Translations under genes and position numbers: made by a program | Assembly: GCF_017875325.1 (NCBI RefSeq) | Contig: NZ_JAGGMN010000001.1 | Coordinates: 1,694,140 to 1,758,139 of the forward strand | Direction: 5' to 3' | DNA length: 64,000 bases | Source: Methanofollis sp. W23 | GTDB lineage: Archaea > Halobacteriota > Methanomicrobia > Methanomicrobiales > Methanofollaceae | Shown: positions 1 to 7,438 of the stretch, in pieces | Position numbering within the stretch: position 1 is the stretch's first letter | How the letters are laid out: the number at the start of each line of letters is the position of its first letter | The notes under the pieces: model-generated | What the model saw: the letters and a program-made list of their open reading frames with translations, nothing else | What the model was told of the DNA's origin: nothing | Database searches by the model: none

Positions 1-315
1 AGGAAGGTCTCGGCGATCTATGGCGAGCGCTGCCGGTTGATGTGCGACCTCCTCGACGACCGCTTCCCTGCGGGCGTCACCCACACCACTCCCCGGGGTG
101 GGATGTTCATGCTGGTCACGCTGCCCGAGGGGGTTTCCTCGATGGACGTCTTCTATGCCGGGGTGAAGGAAGGGGTTGCCGTCCTGCCTGGTGTCCCCTT
201 CTATGCAAACGGCGGCGGGGAGAACACCATCCGTCTCAACTTCTCCAATGCCGATGACGCAAGCATCAAAGAGGGAATGGAACGGCTTTCCCGCGTCATC
301 ACCTCCTTTGTCTGA
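1..315 (+). CDS. PLP-dependent aminotransferase class I/II, C-terminal part
   Basis: The reading frame is already open at base 1 and ends at TGA 313-315, so only the last ~104 residues are here. They look like the C-terminal small domain of a fold-type I aminotransferase of the MocR/2-aminoadipate transaminase (LysN/ARO8-like) group: a TPRGGMFMLVTLPEG segment, then GVAVLPGVPFY and the ENTIRLNFSN strand carrying the conserved Arg that binds the substrate carboxylate. The PLP lysine lies upstream of the window. The substrate cannot be read from this part. The family call is strong and the specificity unknown. Confidence 0.85.
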   Translation, partial: RKVSAIYGERCRLMCDLLDDRFPAGVTHTTPRGGMFMLVTLPEGVSSMDVFYAGVKEGVAVLPGVPFYANGGGENTIRLNFSNADDASIKEGMERLSRVITSFV

Positions 316-1010
316 GAGAGTGGCCGTGTAAAAATTCTCACCTCTTCCAGGCACAGGCGTGAACCAACCGCCTTCCCACATCGAAGGCGCCGGGGGGAGA
401 CCCCCCGGGCCCCTGCATGAAGAGAGGGCGTGGACGGCACAGTTTTCTTCAGATTCATCGGTCCTGCCGTCCTGGTCGGAGGGGGATGTAGGCGGGCGAG
501 TCTCGCCCTTCCCTGGAATGAGCAAGGGGATCTACAGGGCTATTTTTATCATTTTTTATCGTTTACCGGGCGTTATACTCCACAAGATGCACCATGAGAG
601 AGTCTTTTCTCTCGTTTGACCCGCATATTGATTTAATGTGTTTTCACCGCATTTCAAGTAATTAACATGAAAATTATATCTAAAAACCATAAATACGACT
701 AAAAAATATGTAAAAAATAAAGAATAACTATAAATAATAAATCTACATATTCCCTTCATTGTAGCAGACCAGTTTATGATCCCATGACCATACAAGCAAT
801 GAAATCAAAACCAATCCTGATCGTCACCCGGACAGCGTGTGCCGGTTCTCCCGGGTCAGGTTCCGCACGATTCGCCCCATTTCCCCGGGGCATATCGAGA
901 CCAGAAGAGAGCGCCCCCCCCACTTCAAGGACCTGCAAAATCTCCCGTCCTTGCAGCTCCCGGTCTCTTCCACCAACGACTCCCCCCTCACCAGGGAAGG
1001 TGATATTTTG
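316..1010. other. Long intergenic region
   Basis: No convincing gene. The first part (about 322-541) is a degenerate copy of the dispersed 232-bp element described elsewhere in this list. The stretch 620-780 is strikingly AT-rich compared with the surroundings and probably holds the promoter region for the Mrr-type gene. A longer in-frame start for that gene at 837 is possible but less likely than the ATG at 1011. Confidence 0.6.
322..541 (-). mobile_element. Degenerate copy of the 232-bp MITE-like element
   Basis: It begins GGCCGTGTAAAAATTCTCACCTC and ends GGGGATCTACAGGGCT. This matches, with decay, the ends of the well-preserved copy at 5837-6068. Inside is the same GC-rich palindromic block (CCGGGGGGAGACCCCCCGG around 390-410) flanked by GCCTTCCCAC and a downstream GATGAAGAG-like stretch. 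No clear target duplication remains. Confidence 0.5.
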
Positions 1011-2000
1011 ATGAAGACGCTGGATGCCGCGTATGAGGTCCTCCGCCAGGCAGGCAACCCCAGAGACTGCCATGAGATCGCCCGGCAGATGCTTGATCTA
1101 AAGATCTGGGAAACAAAGAGCAGAAACCCTGCAAAGATAGTATATAACATATTATATGACGATATCAGTAGATTCGGCGACAACTCCCTATTTTATCGTA
1201 TCGATGATCGAGCGAGTGAATACTACGGGTTCTTTAATCTGAGGGAAAACCATGTCACTCCCAGGGACCAGGTGCGTCCATTCACCCGTGTCGATGCTGC
1301 AGAATATGTGCTGGAGCATTATGGCAAGAACAAACCGATGCACTATGCAGATATCGCAGATATGGCAGAGTGTCTCGATCTGATCCAGAGCAGGGCTCTT
1401 GATCCAGGGAAGACGATGTACTCGGCGATCCACCGGGAGGTCAGGAGGATGACCGCACAGGGGCATGTGGCCAGGTTTGAGATCTACAGGGACGGGATGA
1501 TCGGGCTGCAGCGATGGCATCTCAATCCCCTGACCAGGGTGATTGAAGGCCACAACCACGGGATCAGGGAGGACCTGAAAACACTGGTGGCAGACCTGGA
1601 TGCAGTGGAATTTAAAAAATTGATTGGCTATGACCTCCTGCCCGCCCTTGGGTTCGAAGACGTGGCCGTCACCCCCTCTCCCCATGAAGGGGAACCCGAT
1701 ATACAGGGCACCCTTATCATAGGGGAGGTGATGAGGATCCAGGTTGCGATGCAGGTCAAGCACTGGAACAAAAAAGAAGTGCAATCTCCAGATATTCAGA
1801 AACTCAGGAGTGCCCTGCAGCACCATGAACAGGGCGTGTTCATCACCTTTAGCGACTTCAGCAAAGGTGCAATCGCAGAGGCAAAGGGGCAGGATGAGAT
1901 GCCGATCACTCTGATCAATGGCGAACAACTGCTCTCGCTCTTTATCGATCACGAGGTCCTGACAAAACAGGTCTCTCGCACGATCATCGATCTCGCCTGA
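1011..2000 (+). CDS. Mrr-family type IV restriction endonuclease with two HARE-HTH-like domains
   Basis: 329 aa from ATG 1011, preceded by an AGGGAAGGTGA ribosome site. Two winged-helix segments (about residues 1-75 and 90-165) resemble the HARE-HTH domain found in restriction and chromatin proteins. They are followed by an Mrr-type PD-(D/E)XK nuclease domain (about 195-325). The catalytic pattern is visible: D230 in EPDIQG and the Q248-x-K250 pair in MQVKHW, then GVFITFSDFSKGA, the usual Mrr end block. Such enzymes cut DNA carrying foreign methylation. An in-frame upstream start at 837 would add 58 residues of unlike composition and is rejected. No methylase gene is adjacent, consistent with a solitary type IV enzyme. 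Confidence 0.85.
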   Translation: MKTLDAAYEVLRQAGNPRDCHEIARQMLDLKIWETKSRNPAKIVYNILYDDISRFGDNSLFYRIDDRASEYYGFFNLRENHVTPRDQVRPFTRVDAAEYVLEHYGKNKPMHYADIADMAECLDLIQSRALDPGKTMYSAIHREVRRMTAQGHVARFEIYRDGMIGLQRWHLNPLTRVIEGHNHGIREDLKTLVADLDAVEFKKLIGYDLLPALGFEDVAVTPSPHEGEPDIQGTLIIGEVMRIQVAMQVKHWNKKEVQSPDIQKLRSALQHHEQGVFITFSDFSKGAIAEAKGQDEMPITLINGEQLLSLFIDHEVLTKQVSRTIIDLA

Positions 2001-2212
2001 CCCTCCTCGCGCTCAATACCCCCCCTCCCCCCGCGATTTCACAGTTCATTCATTGCCGCATGAGAGTGATCGTGACAGGCGCCACAGAGATCTGTTCCCG
2101 ACCCGGGAGCATGAAGTCCAGGGTGAAGGTCTTCAAGGAGCGACCAGAGTCCTGATCCCCAGGAGCCGACAGGGACAACCCATATCACCCCTCACCCCCC
2201 ATACCCGGAGCG

Positions 2213-3226
2213 ATGATAGGTGCGCTCCTGACTGAGACCGAGATCGTCCTCGACGCCCAGGCACACCTTGGATGGACCGCCCCGTTCTGGACCGCGGTCT
2301 CCTTCACCGGGTCGGCGGCGTTCTTTCTTCTCATCCTCCCCCTGGTCTACTGGTGCGTCAGCCCGCGCCTCGGACTGCGGCTCGGTCTCCTGCTGACGGT
2401 CTCGGTCGGGGTCAATACGAGCGCAAAACTGCTCTTCGCCACCCCCAGACCCTACTGGGTGAGCGCCGCGGTGCACCCCCTCGCCACCCACCCCTCTTTC
2501 TCGATGCCCTCCGGGCATGCCCAGAACGCCGTCCCCTTCTGGGGACTCCTGGCCGCCTGGACCAGGTGGAAACGGTGGGCCGTGGCCGCGGCAACGGTGC
2601 TCATCCTCCTTACCGGGTTTTCGCGGGTCGTCCTCGGCGTCCACTTTCCTGGAGACGTCCTGGCAGGATGGGCGATCGGGGCCATCCTCCTCCTCGGGTT
2701 TCTCTGGCTGGAGAGGCCGGTCTCGGCCTGGGCGGCGAGCGCCTCCTGGCCGGCAAAGATCGCCGTCCTCCTCCTCGGGGCGACCGCCCTGGCCGTCCCC
2801 GCGGCGACGGCCGTCTTCTTCCTCCAGGCCCCCCTCCCTCCCGCGTGGACCAGGACGGCGGCACATCCCCTCGACCCGTACTCGATGACTCCGGCGCTCC
2901 TCGCGGCCGGCGCCCTCCTCGGTACCGGCGCCGGGGCGGCCTGGACCGGGACCGCCTTCCGCACCGGTGGCCGTCTCAGGATGCGGGCCGCCCGCTACCT
3001 CCTCGGGATGCTCATTGCCCTCCTCATCACGGCGCCTCTCGTCCTCGTCTCCTGGTGGACAGGCGGTGCGGTGGCCTGGCTCCTCGACCTCGTCCTCCCG
3101 GCGGCCCTCGGGTTCTGGATGGCCGGGGGCGCCCCGCGCCTCTTTGCCAGAGCCGGACTCATGGAGCCCGAAGAGGTGAACCCCACGGGTCGCACGTCGT
3201 ACGATGCGCCGAATCAAACACCTTAA
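2213..3226 (+). CDS. PAP2-superfamily membrane phosphatase
   Basis: 337 aa, start ATG 2213 with GGAG just upstream. The three PAP2 phosphatase signatures are intact: KLLFATPRP (72-80), PSGH (99-102) and SRVVLGVHFPGD (137-148), giving the catalytic His-Asp-Arg set. About six hydrophobic helices cover the PAP2 domain, and further membrane helices follow in residues 200-315. Related proteins remove phosphate from polyprenyl diphosphates, phosphatidic acid or similar lipids. In an archaeon a polyprenyl or dolichyl phosphate substrate is plausible but not shown. It appears monocistronic. Confidence 0.88.
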   Translation: MIGALLTETEIVLDAQAHLGWTAPFWTAVSFTGSAAFFLLILPLVYWCVSPRLGLRLGLLLTVSVGVNTSAKLLFATPRPYWVSAAVHPLATHPSFSMPSGHAQNAVPFWGLLAAWTRWKRWAVAAATVLILLTGFSRVVLGVHFPGDVLAGWAIGAILLLGFLWLERPVSAWAASASWPAKIAVLLLGATALAVPAATAVFFLQAPLPPAWTRTAAHPLDPYSMTPALLAAGALLGTGAGAAWTGTAFRTGGRLRMRAARYLLGMLIALLITAPLVLVSWWTGGAVAWLLDLVLPAALGFWMAGGAPRLFARAGLMEPEEVNPTGRTSYDAPNQTP

Positions 3227-3294
3227 AGAGTACAGCCATCGACTCTCATATTGCGAAAGGAGGGGGACAGGCCTGACTCCTGTCTCTACGACAT

Positions 3295-3996
3295 ATGGAA
3301 GAGTCTGAACATCTGCACGCACTTGAGATCCTCGAACTCCATGCGGTCAGCATCATCGCCGAGAACCAGCCCGGCGTCCTGCGCGACATCGCCGGGATTA
3401 TGGCCGCAAACGGAGCAAACGTGGTCACCGTCCAGCAGTCGATCCTGCACTCCGGGGACCACGCGGGAAGAGCGCTCTTTTATTTCGAGGTCGAGTGTGC
3501 CGGCGGGATCGGCAAGGTGATCGCCGACCTCGTGGCCGTCCCGACGATGCACCAGGCCACCACCCTCGACACCTTCTCCAAGATCTTTGGGTCCAGGGTG
3601 ATCATCCTGGGCGGCGGGGCGCAGGTGGCGCAGGTGGCGCTCGGGGCGGTGAACGAGGCCGACCGGCACAACATCAGGGGCGAGCGGATCTCGGTGGACA
3701 CCATCCCGCTCGTCGGCGAGAAGAACCTGACCGAAGCGGTCGAAGCCGTCGCTCGCCTCCCCAGAGCCTCGATCCTGGTCCTGGCCGGGTCCCTGATGGG
3801 AGGGACGATCTCGACGGCGGTCGACCATGTGCGGGCGGCTGGGATCCCGGTCATCGCCCTGAAGATGGCCGGGAGCGTCCCGAGACACGCCGACCTCGTG
3901 GTCACCGACCCCATCCAGGCCGGGGTCTTTGCAGTGATGCATATCTCGAAGCGTGCAGTCTTCAATATCGCCCGCGTCCGCGGGCAGGAGTTTTAA
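3295..3996 (+). CDS. ACT-domain protein (DUF5612-like)
   Basis: 233 aa. Residues 9-85 form an ACT ligand-binding domain (VSIIAENQPGVLRDIAGIMAANGAN), and the remainder (about 100-230) is the methanogen-specific region usually labelled DUF5612. ACT domains commonly sense amino acids, so a regulatory role in amino-acid metabolism is plausible but unproven. It ends 1 nt before the start of the threonylcarbamoyl-AMP synthase gene and is probably cotranscribed with it and the nucleotidyltransferase that follows. Confidence 0.75.
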   Translation: MEESEHLHALEILELHAVSIIAENQPGVLRDIAGIMAANGANVVTVQQSILHSGDHAGRALFYFEVECAGGIGKVIADLVAVPTMHQATTLDTFSKIFGSRVIILGGGAQVAQVALGAVNEADRHNIRGERISVDTIPLVGEKNLTEAVEAVARLPRASILVLAGSLMGGTISTAVDHVRAAGIPVIALKMAGSVPRHADLVVTDPIQAGVFAVMHISKRAVFNIARVRGQEF

Positions 3997-3997
3997 G

Positions 3998-4579
3998 ATG
4001 GACGAAGCGGTCATCCAGCAGGCGGTCCAGGTGCTCAAGCGCGACGGACTGGTGGTCTACCCAACCGACACGATCTACGGCCTCGGGGCCGATGCACTCT
4101 CTGAACTTGCCGTCGAGCGGGTGTACGAGGCGAAGATACGCCCGTCCTCGCTGCCGGTCTCGGTGGCGGTCTGCGACATCGAGATGCTCGGGGCAGTCGC
4201 CTGCCTCGACGAGACGGCCGAGGCGTTCGTCGACCGGTTCCTTCCTGGCCCGGTGACGGTGGTGCTGAAGGCCAAGTCATGCCTCCCGCCCGCCCTCACC
4301 GGAGGCACCGGGCAGATCGGGGTTCGTATCCCGAACCACCCGGTCGCCCTCGCCCTGATCAGGGAACTCGACGCCCCGATCACGGCGACAAGCGCAAATA
4401 TCCATGGAGGCCCTGACCCGATCACCCCTGACCAGGTCCATGTCCCCCACGACTTTCTCATCGACGGCGGCGTCCTCCCGGGTACGCCGAGCACCGTCGT
4501 CGATCTCGTGCACCGAACGATCCTGCGACCTGGCGCAAAGGTCGAGGAGGTCGGAGCATTCCTGGGAGCATTAGAATGA
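3998..4579 (+). CDS. L-threonylcarbamoyladenylate synthase (Sua5/YrdC)
   Basis: 193 aa from ATG 3998, with GCAGGAG eight bases upstream. It contains the YrdC fold throughout, with VVYPTDTIYGLGADA near the N-terminus, RIPNHP in the middle and ITATSANIHGG toward the end. It makes threonylcarbamoyl-AMP from threonine, bicarbonate and ATP for t6A37 in ANN-decoding tRNAs. The length is that of the short YrdC/YwlC form without the extra Sua5 domain. The frame is open to 3953, but that start would lie inside the upstream gene. Its last codons overlap the next ATG (ATGA), so translation is probably coupled. Confidence 0.92.
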   Translation: MDEAVIQQAVQVLKRDGLVVYPTDTIYGLGADALSELAVERVYEAKIRPSSLPVSVAVCDIEMLGAVACLDETAEAFVDRFLPGPVTVVLKAKSCLPPALTGGTGQIGVRIPNHPVALALIRELDAPITATSANIHGGPDPITPDQVHVPHDFLIDGGVLPGTPSTVVDLVHRTILRPGAKVEEVGAFLGALE

Positions 4580-5502
4580 ACGCAATAAGATTACGCGACT
4601 TTATCGAGGATACCGACGGCCGTCTCTACGCTGTCTCGGCATATGACAACAACGAACGGGTCGGGTGCGTGCTCAGGTACGTCCCTGACGAGCACGGCGA
4701 GCGGGTGGGCCCAGAGGGCCAGCGGTACACCAAACTGGACTTCGAACCTGCCTTCGAATACATCAGGAAGTACAAGCCCGAGTACCTCGACAATCTCCAC
4801 CGCGTGCCGCGCGGCGACATCACAAAGGTCTACAAACCTGACGAGCAGATCGAGTGGATCGCCTCCCGCGATGAACGGGTCCAGCGTCTCCTCGACTGTT
4901 TCGACCTCCCGAAGGGAGCGGTCGGGTGCACCGGGTCACGGGTGCTCGGCCTGGAGAACGGGGCCTCAGACATCGACCTGGTCGTCTATGGCCAGGCATG
5001 GTTCTCGGCTCAGGCCCAGTTGAAACGCCTGGTCGAGGCCGGAACACTCCCGAGGATGAGCGAGGAGATGTGGCAGAAGGTCTACCACAAGCGGATCCCT
5101 GAGATCTCCTATGAGGTCTTTGTCCTCCACGAGTCGCGCAAATGGAACCGCGGCGAGTTCGGGGACACCTACTTCGACCTCCTGTATACGCGGTCGTACG
5201 ACGACCTGGCCTCGGTCCCCACCGGCAAGGGTCCGGTGCTCGGGAGAGGGCGGATCGAGGCGACGGTCACCGACGCCTCGAAGGCCTTCGACTCCCCGGC
5301 GGTCTATGAGGTGGAGCACGAGTCGGTCTCGCGGGTGATCTCGTTCACCCACACCTATTCGGGCCAGGCCCTCGCGGGCGAGGTGATCGAGGCCCAGGGC
5401 GTCCTGGAGCAGCACGGCGATACCCAGTGGCTCATCGTGGGCACGACCCGCGAGGCGAAGGGCGAGTACATCGTCTCAAAGACCCTGATGGAAGAGGCCT
5501 GA
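4576..5502 (+). CDS. Predicted nucleotidyltransferase (COG1665-like)
   Basis: 308 aa, overlapping the previous gene by four bases. Residues 115-140 carry the nucleotidyltransferase pattern: GCTGS (117-121) followed by SDIDLVVYG, giving D132 and D134 as metal ligands. The N-terminal ~90 residues are a separate archaeal region and the C-terminal ~100 a beta-rich region. This architecture matches the archaeal predicted nucleotidyltransferase family often found with information-processing genes. The acceptor molecule is unknown. Placement directly after a tRNA-modification gene hints at RNA, but that is only context. Confidence 0.75.
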   Translation: MNAIRLRDFIEDTDGRLYAVSAYDNNERVGCVLRYVPDEHGERVGPEGQRYTKLDFEPAFEYIRKYKPEYLDNLHRVPRGDITKVYKPDEQIEWIASRDERVQRLLDCFDLPKGAVGCTGSRVLGLENGASDIDLVVYGQAWFSAQAQLKRLVEAGTLPRMSEEMWQKVYHKRIPEISYEVFVLHESRKWNRGEFGDTYFDLLYTRSYDDLASVPTGKGPVLGRGRIEATVTDASKAFDSPAVYEVEHESVSRVISFTHTYSGQALAGEVIEAQGVLEQHGDTQWLIVGTTREAKGEYIVSKTLMEEA

Positions 5503-5539
5503 GGGGGAGGGGCCGCGCCTCTCTTCCTACTGGTCTCTC

Positions 5540-5545
5540 TTTTTT
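5540..5545 (+). terminator. T-rich transcription end
   Basis: Run of six T in a pyrimidine-rich stretch about 37 nt after the stop of the nucleotidyltransferase gene. This is typical of archaeal oligo-T termination. Confidence 0.4.
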
Positions 5546-5836
5546 GCTCTATAGAAACCCTTACCCTTTCTGGGTACGTGCGCGACTCAAATGCCTTCCC
5601 TCCTGAATCGTGCCGCGGGCGCCGTCCCCTGACCCCCCCCCCGAGATGAAGATTGAGCCAGGAAGGGATATCCGAACTCCCTGAAGGGGGATTACCGTCC
5701 ATGACCTATCGTGGTGCGGGGGCCAGGGGGACGGCACGCCCCCTGGTGGAGGGGAGGGGTTTGAATTTCAGAAAGAAAGCACGTCGGTCCGAGGGGATGG
5801 TCACCCCACGAGAGTTCCAGGATATTCAAAAAAGAG

Positions 5837-6068
5837 GGCTCTGTAAAAACCTTCACCTCTTGTGTGGGGGAGACGTGTATCACCCGCCTCCCCACCTCTT
5901 TGGCCGGGGGCGCTGCCCCCGGACCCCCGGGACCACGATAGGGTCGGGAAGGCTGAATAGATGACCATAAAGAGAGTGCTGCCGTCCTCGACCTATCGTG
6001 GGACGGGGGATTCGGGGGGCGACAAGCACCCCGCCAGAGAGATTCATCAAAAGGATTTCTACAGAGCC
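5837..6068 (-). mobile_element. 232-bp MITE-like element, best-preserved copy
   Basis: The ends are inverted repeats: GGCTCTGTAAAAA on the left and TTTCTACAGAGCC on the right. The 8-bp sequence AAAAAGAG lies immediately outside both ends (5829-5836 and 6069-6076), as expected of a target-site duplication. The interior carries the GC-rich palindrome CCGGGGGCGCTGCCCCCGG and no ORF of interest. Read on the minus strand it aligns along its length with the copies at 9329, 38678 and 56194. Confidence 0.8.
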
Positions 6069-6097
6069 AAAAAGAGATATGATCGGTGGGACCGGCC

Positions 6098-6391
6098 TTA
6101 CGAGTAGCCCCGCATGGTCACGTTCGTGCTTGGCGCCTTCTCCTCTTGCGGCTGGATGGTCCCGAACTTCTCTTCATAATCTTTCATGCTCTTTGAAAGG
6201 ACGGCAAGGAGATTTTTGGCATGTTTTGGAGTGATGGAGACGATCGACTTGGCCCTGGCCTGGTTGGTCCCCGGGATCTCGTGAAGGAACATGAAGGTGA
6301 ACTCGTCTTCCTTATAGGCCACCTGGATCCGGTTGGCATAGACCGGGTCAAGCGTCTGCGGGACGTTCACCGAGAGTTCGTGTTGTGCCAT
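6098..6391 (-). CDS. DUF3467 family protein
   Basis: 97 aa from ATG 6391 (MAQHELSV). The pattern DPVYANRIQV, an EFTFMFLHEIP strand, then SIVSITPKHAKNLLAVL and YEEKFGTI is the DUF3467 signature. These small proteins occur across bacteria and archaea and have no established function. The gene is divergent from the Cas4-like gene across a 37-nt gap that contains TATA-like sequence. An in-frame extension to 6466 would run into that divergent gene and is rejected. Confidence 0.8.
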   Translation of the reverse strand: MAQHELSVNVPQTLDPVYANRIQVAYKEDEFTFMFLHEIPGTNQARAKSIVSITPKHAKNLLAVLSKSMKDYEEKFGTIQPQEEKAPSTNVTMRGYS

Positions 6392-6397
6392 GGGGTA

Positions 6398-6405
6398 AAG
6401 TATAA
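6398..6405 (+). promoter_or_regulatory. TATA-like element for the Cas4-like gene
   Basis: AGTATAAG centred about 30 nt before ATG 6432, which would give a leaderless or nearly leaderless transcript. Confidence 0.4.
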
Positions 6406-6431
6406 GCAGGGAACAATAAAGGATTTGTGTG

Positions 6432-7097
6432 ATGGATGACCTGATCGGTATCGCCGCCGTCCTCACTGCCCGGTTCTGTCCTCTCCGTCTCTACCTCGAC
6501 CGCCAGGAAGAGCACGAGGAACCGCCGCGCTATGCGGTCTGCAAGCAGGTCTCGTATCACCTCGGCACCCCTTTCGAGCCTGAGGCCGTCTGGGAGGAGG
6601 TGTGTACCGTCCTCCCATATGCGGGGGAGGACGAACGCACCCTCTTCGAGCAGTGCGTGACGAACTGCCAGGGCAAAGAGTGGCCGCTCTTCTCAGACTT
6701 CGACGTCCCGGTCGCTTCGATGCGTCTCGGGGTCAGGGGGACCGCCGATAAGGTCGACCCCGTGCGCCCGGCCTTTGCCCTGGCCAGGGCGAGCGAGGCC
6801 CCGCAGGCAGGGGTCTGGGGGGCCGACCGGATCAGGGTCGCCTGTTATGCCGCCTGTGTTTCCGAGAGCCTGGGGTTCGAGGTGGACGGCGGGTGGGTGG
6901 AGTATGTCCCTTCCGGTGTCCTGAGGTATTGCACCCCCGGCCCCAGGGACCGGCGGATCATGCTCAGGGCGGTCGCCGCCGCAAAAAAGGTTGAAGAGGG
7001 GCAGGTTCCGAAAAAACCCCTCAACCCGCCGTGTGCCAGGTGCCCGCACCAGGAACGGTGCGGACCAGGGCCCAGGCGGCTTTCTGAATTGTTGTGA
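6432..7097 (+). CDS. Cas4-like Fe-S protein, solitary, apparently lacking the E-x-K core
   Basis: 221 aa (ATG 6432; GTG 6429 is also possible). One N-terminal Cys (C16 in RFCPLRLYL) and a C-terminal cluster C201-x2-C204-x5-C210 reproduce the four-Cys iron-sulfur pattern of Cas4/AddB-type nucleases. A RGTADKVD segment (102-109) sits where the first catalytic Asp is expected. The E-x-K strand that should follow is not recognisable (residues 112-128 read FALARASEAPQAGVW-like), so nuclease activity is doubtful. No other cas gene or CRISPR array is present in the window. It is probably a methanogen-specific Cas4 relative of unknown role. Confidence 0.7.
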   Translation: MDDLIGIAAVLTARFCPLRLYLDRQEEHEEPPRYAVCKQVSYHLGTPFEPEAVWEEVCTVLPYAGEDERTLFEQCVTNCQGKEWPLFSDFDVPVASMRLGVRGTADKVDPVRPAFALARASEAPQAGVWGADRIRVACYAACVSESLGFEVDGGWVEYVPSGVLRYCTPGPRDRRIMLRAVAAAKKVEEGQVPKKPLNPPCARCPHQERCGPGPRRLSELL

Positions 7098-7438
7098 TAG
7101 GGCGGCTCTATAGACTCGAGCATGACCCCGGGGCTCACGCCTACGCAAACCTGTGCCCCCCTTCAGCACAGGACTCCCTGTGAGACCGCCGCCTCAGTGC
7201 CGCCCCCGGATAGAGGAGGGTTCAGAATTTCTGGAAAAAATCGTCCCTGTTCGAGGAGATAGTCACCCCTGGAGAGTGGGGGGACATGCTCCTCATAAAC
7301 CTCTCGTGCAGAATACACCACGCCTGCACTCATCCCGGTTTATGCCCGCATCTCCGGAATTTTTCCCCCGTCTCCTCCAGGACCGGTAATCTATATCTGA
7401 TCGGCCTCCCTTCCCACGACGTGGTCGGGGGGAGAACC
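7098..7438. other. Intergenic region with stop-proximal repeat
   Basis: Holds one copy of the small hairpin repeat (7101-7150) and repeat-derived GC-rich sequence. The ribosome site for the ABC1 kinase is GGGGGGAG at 7427-7434. In-frame starts upstream of 7439 give residues that do not look like the family. Confidence 0.5.
7101..7150 (+). repeat. Stop-proximal hairpin repeat
   Basis: GGCGGCTCTATAGACTCGAGC followed by ATGACCCCGGGGCTCACGC. It starts three bases after the stop of the Cas4-like gene. It is related to copies at 38624, 44259 and 63700, and in reverse at 44741. Confidence 0.6.

Larger units (their letters stand above)
5503..6097. other. Intergenic region with repeat elements
   Basis: No gene seen. 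It starts with a T-run (5540-5545) that may end the upstream operon. It then holds GC-rich repeat-like sequence at 5590-5760 and a full, well-preserved MITE-like element at 5837-6068. Confidence 0.6.

Noticed and set aside
316-640. Possible CRISPR-like repetition in intergenic regions
   Set aside because: The repeats are dispersed 232-bp elements with terminal inverted repeats, not short regularly spaced direct repeats with spacers. No cas1 or cas2 in the window.
2192-3322. 376-residue open frame on the minus strand opposite the PAP2 gene
   Set aside because: Low-complexity Arg/Gly/Glu-rich translation typical of the antisense of GC-rich coding DNA; the plus-strand PAP2 motifs are unambiguous.
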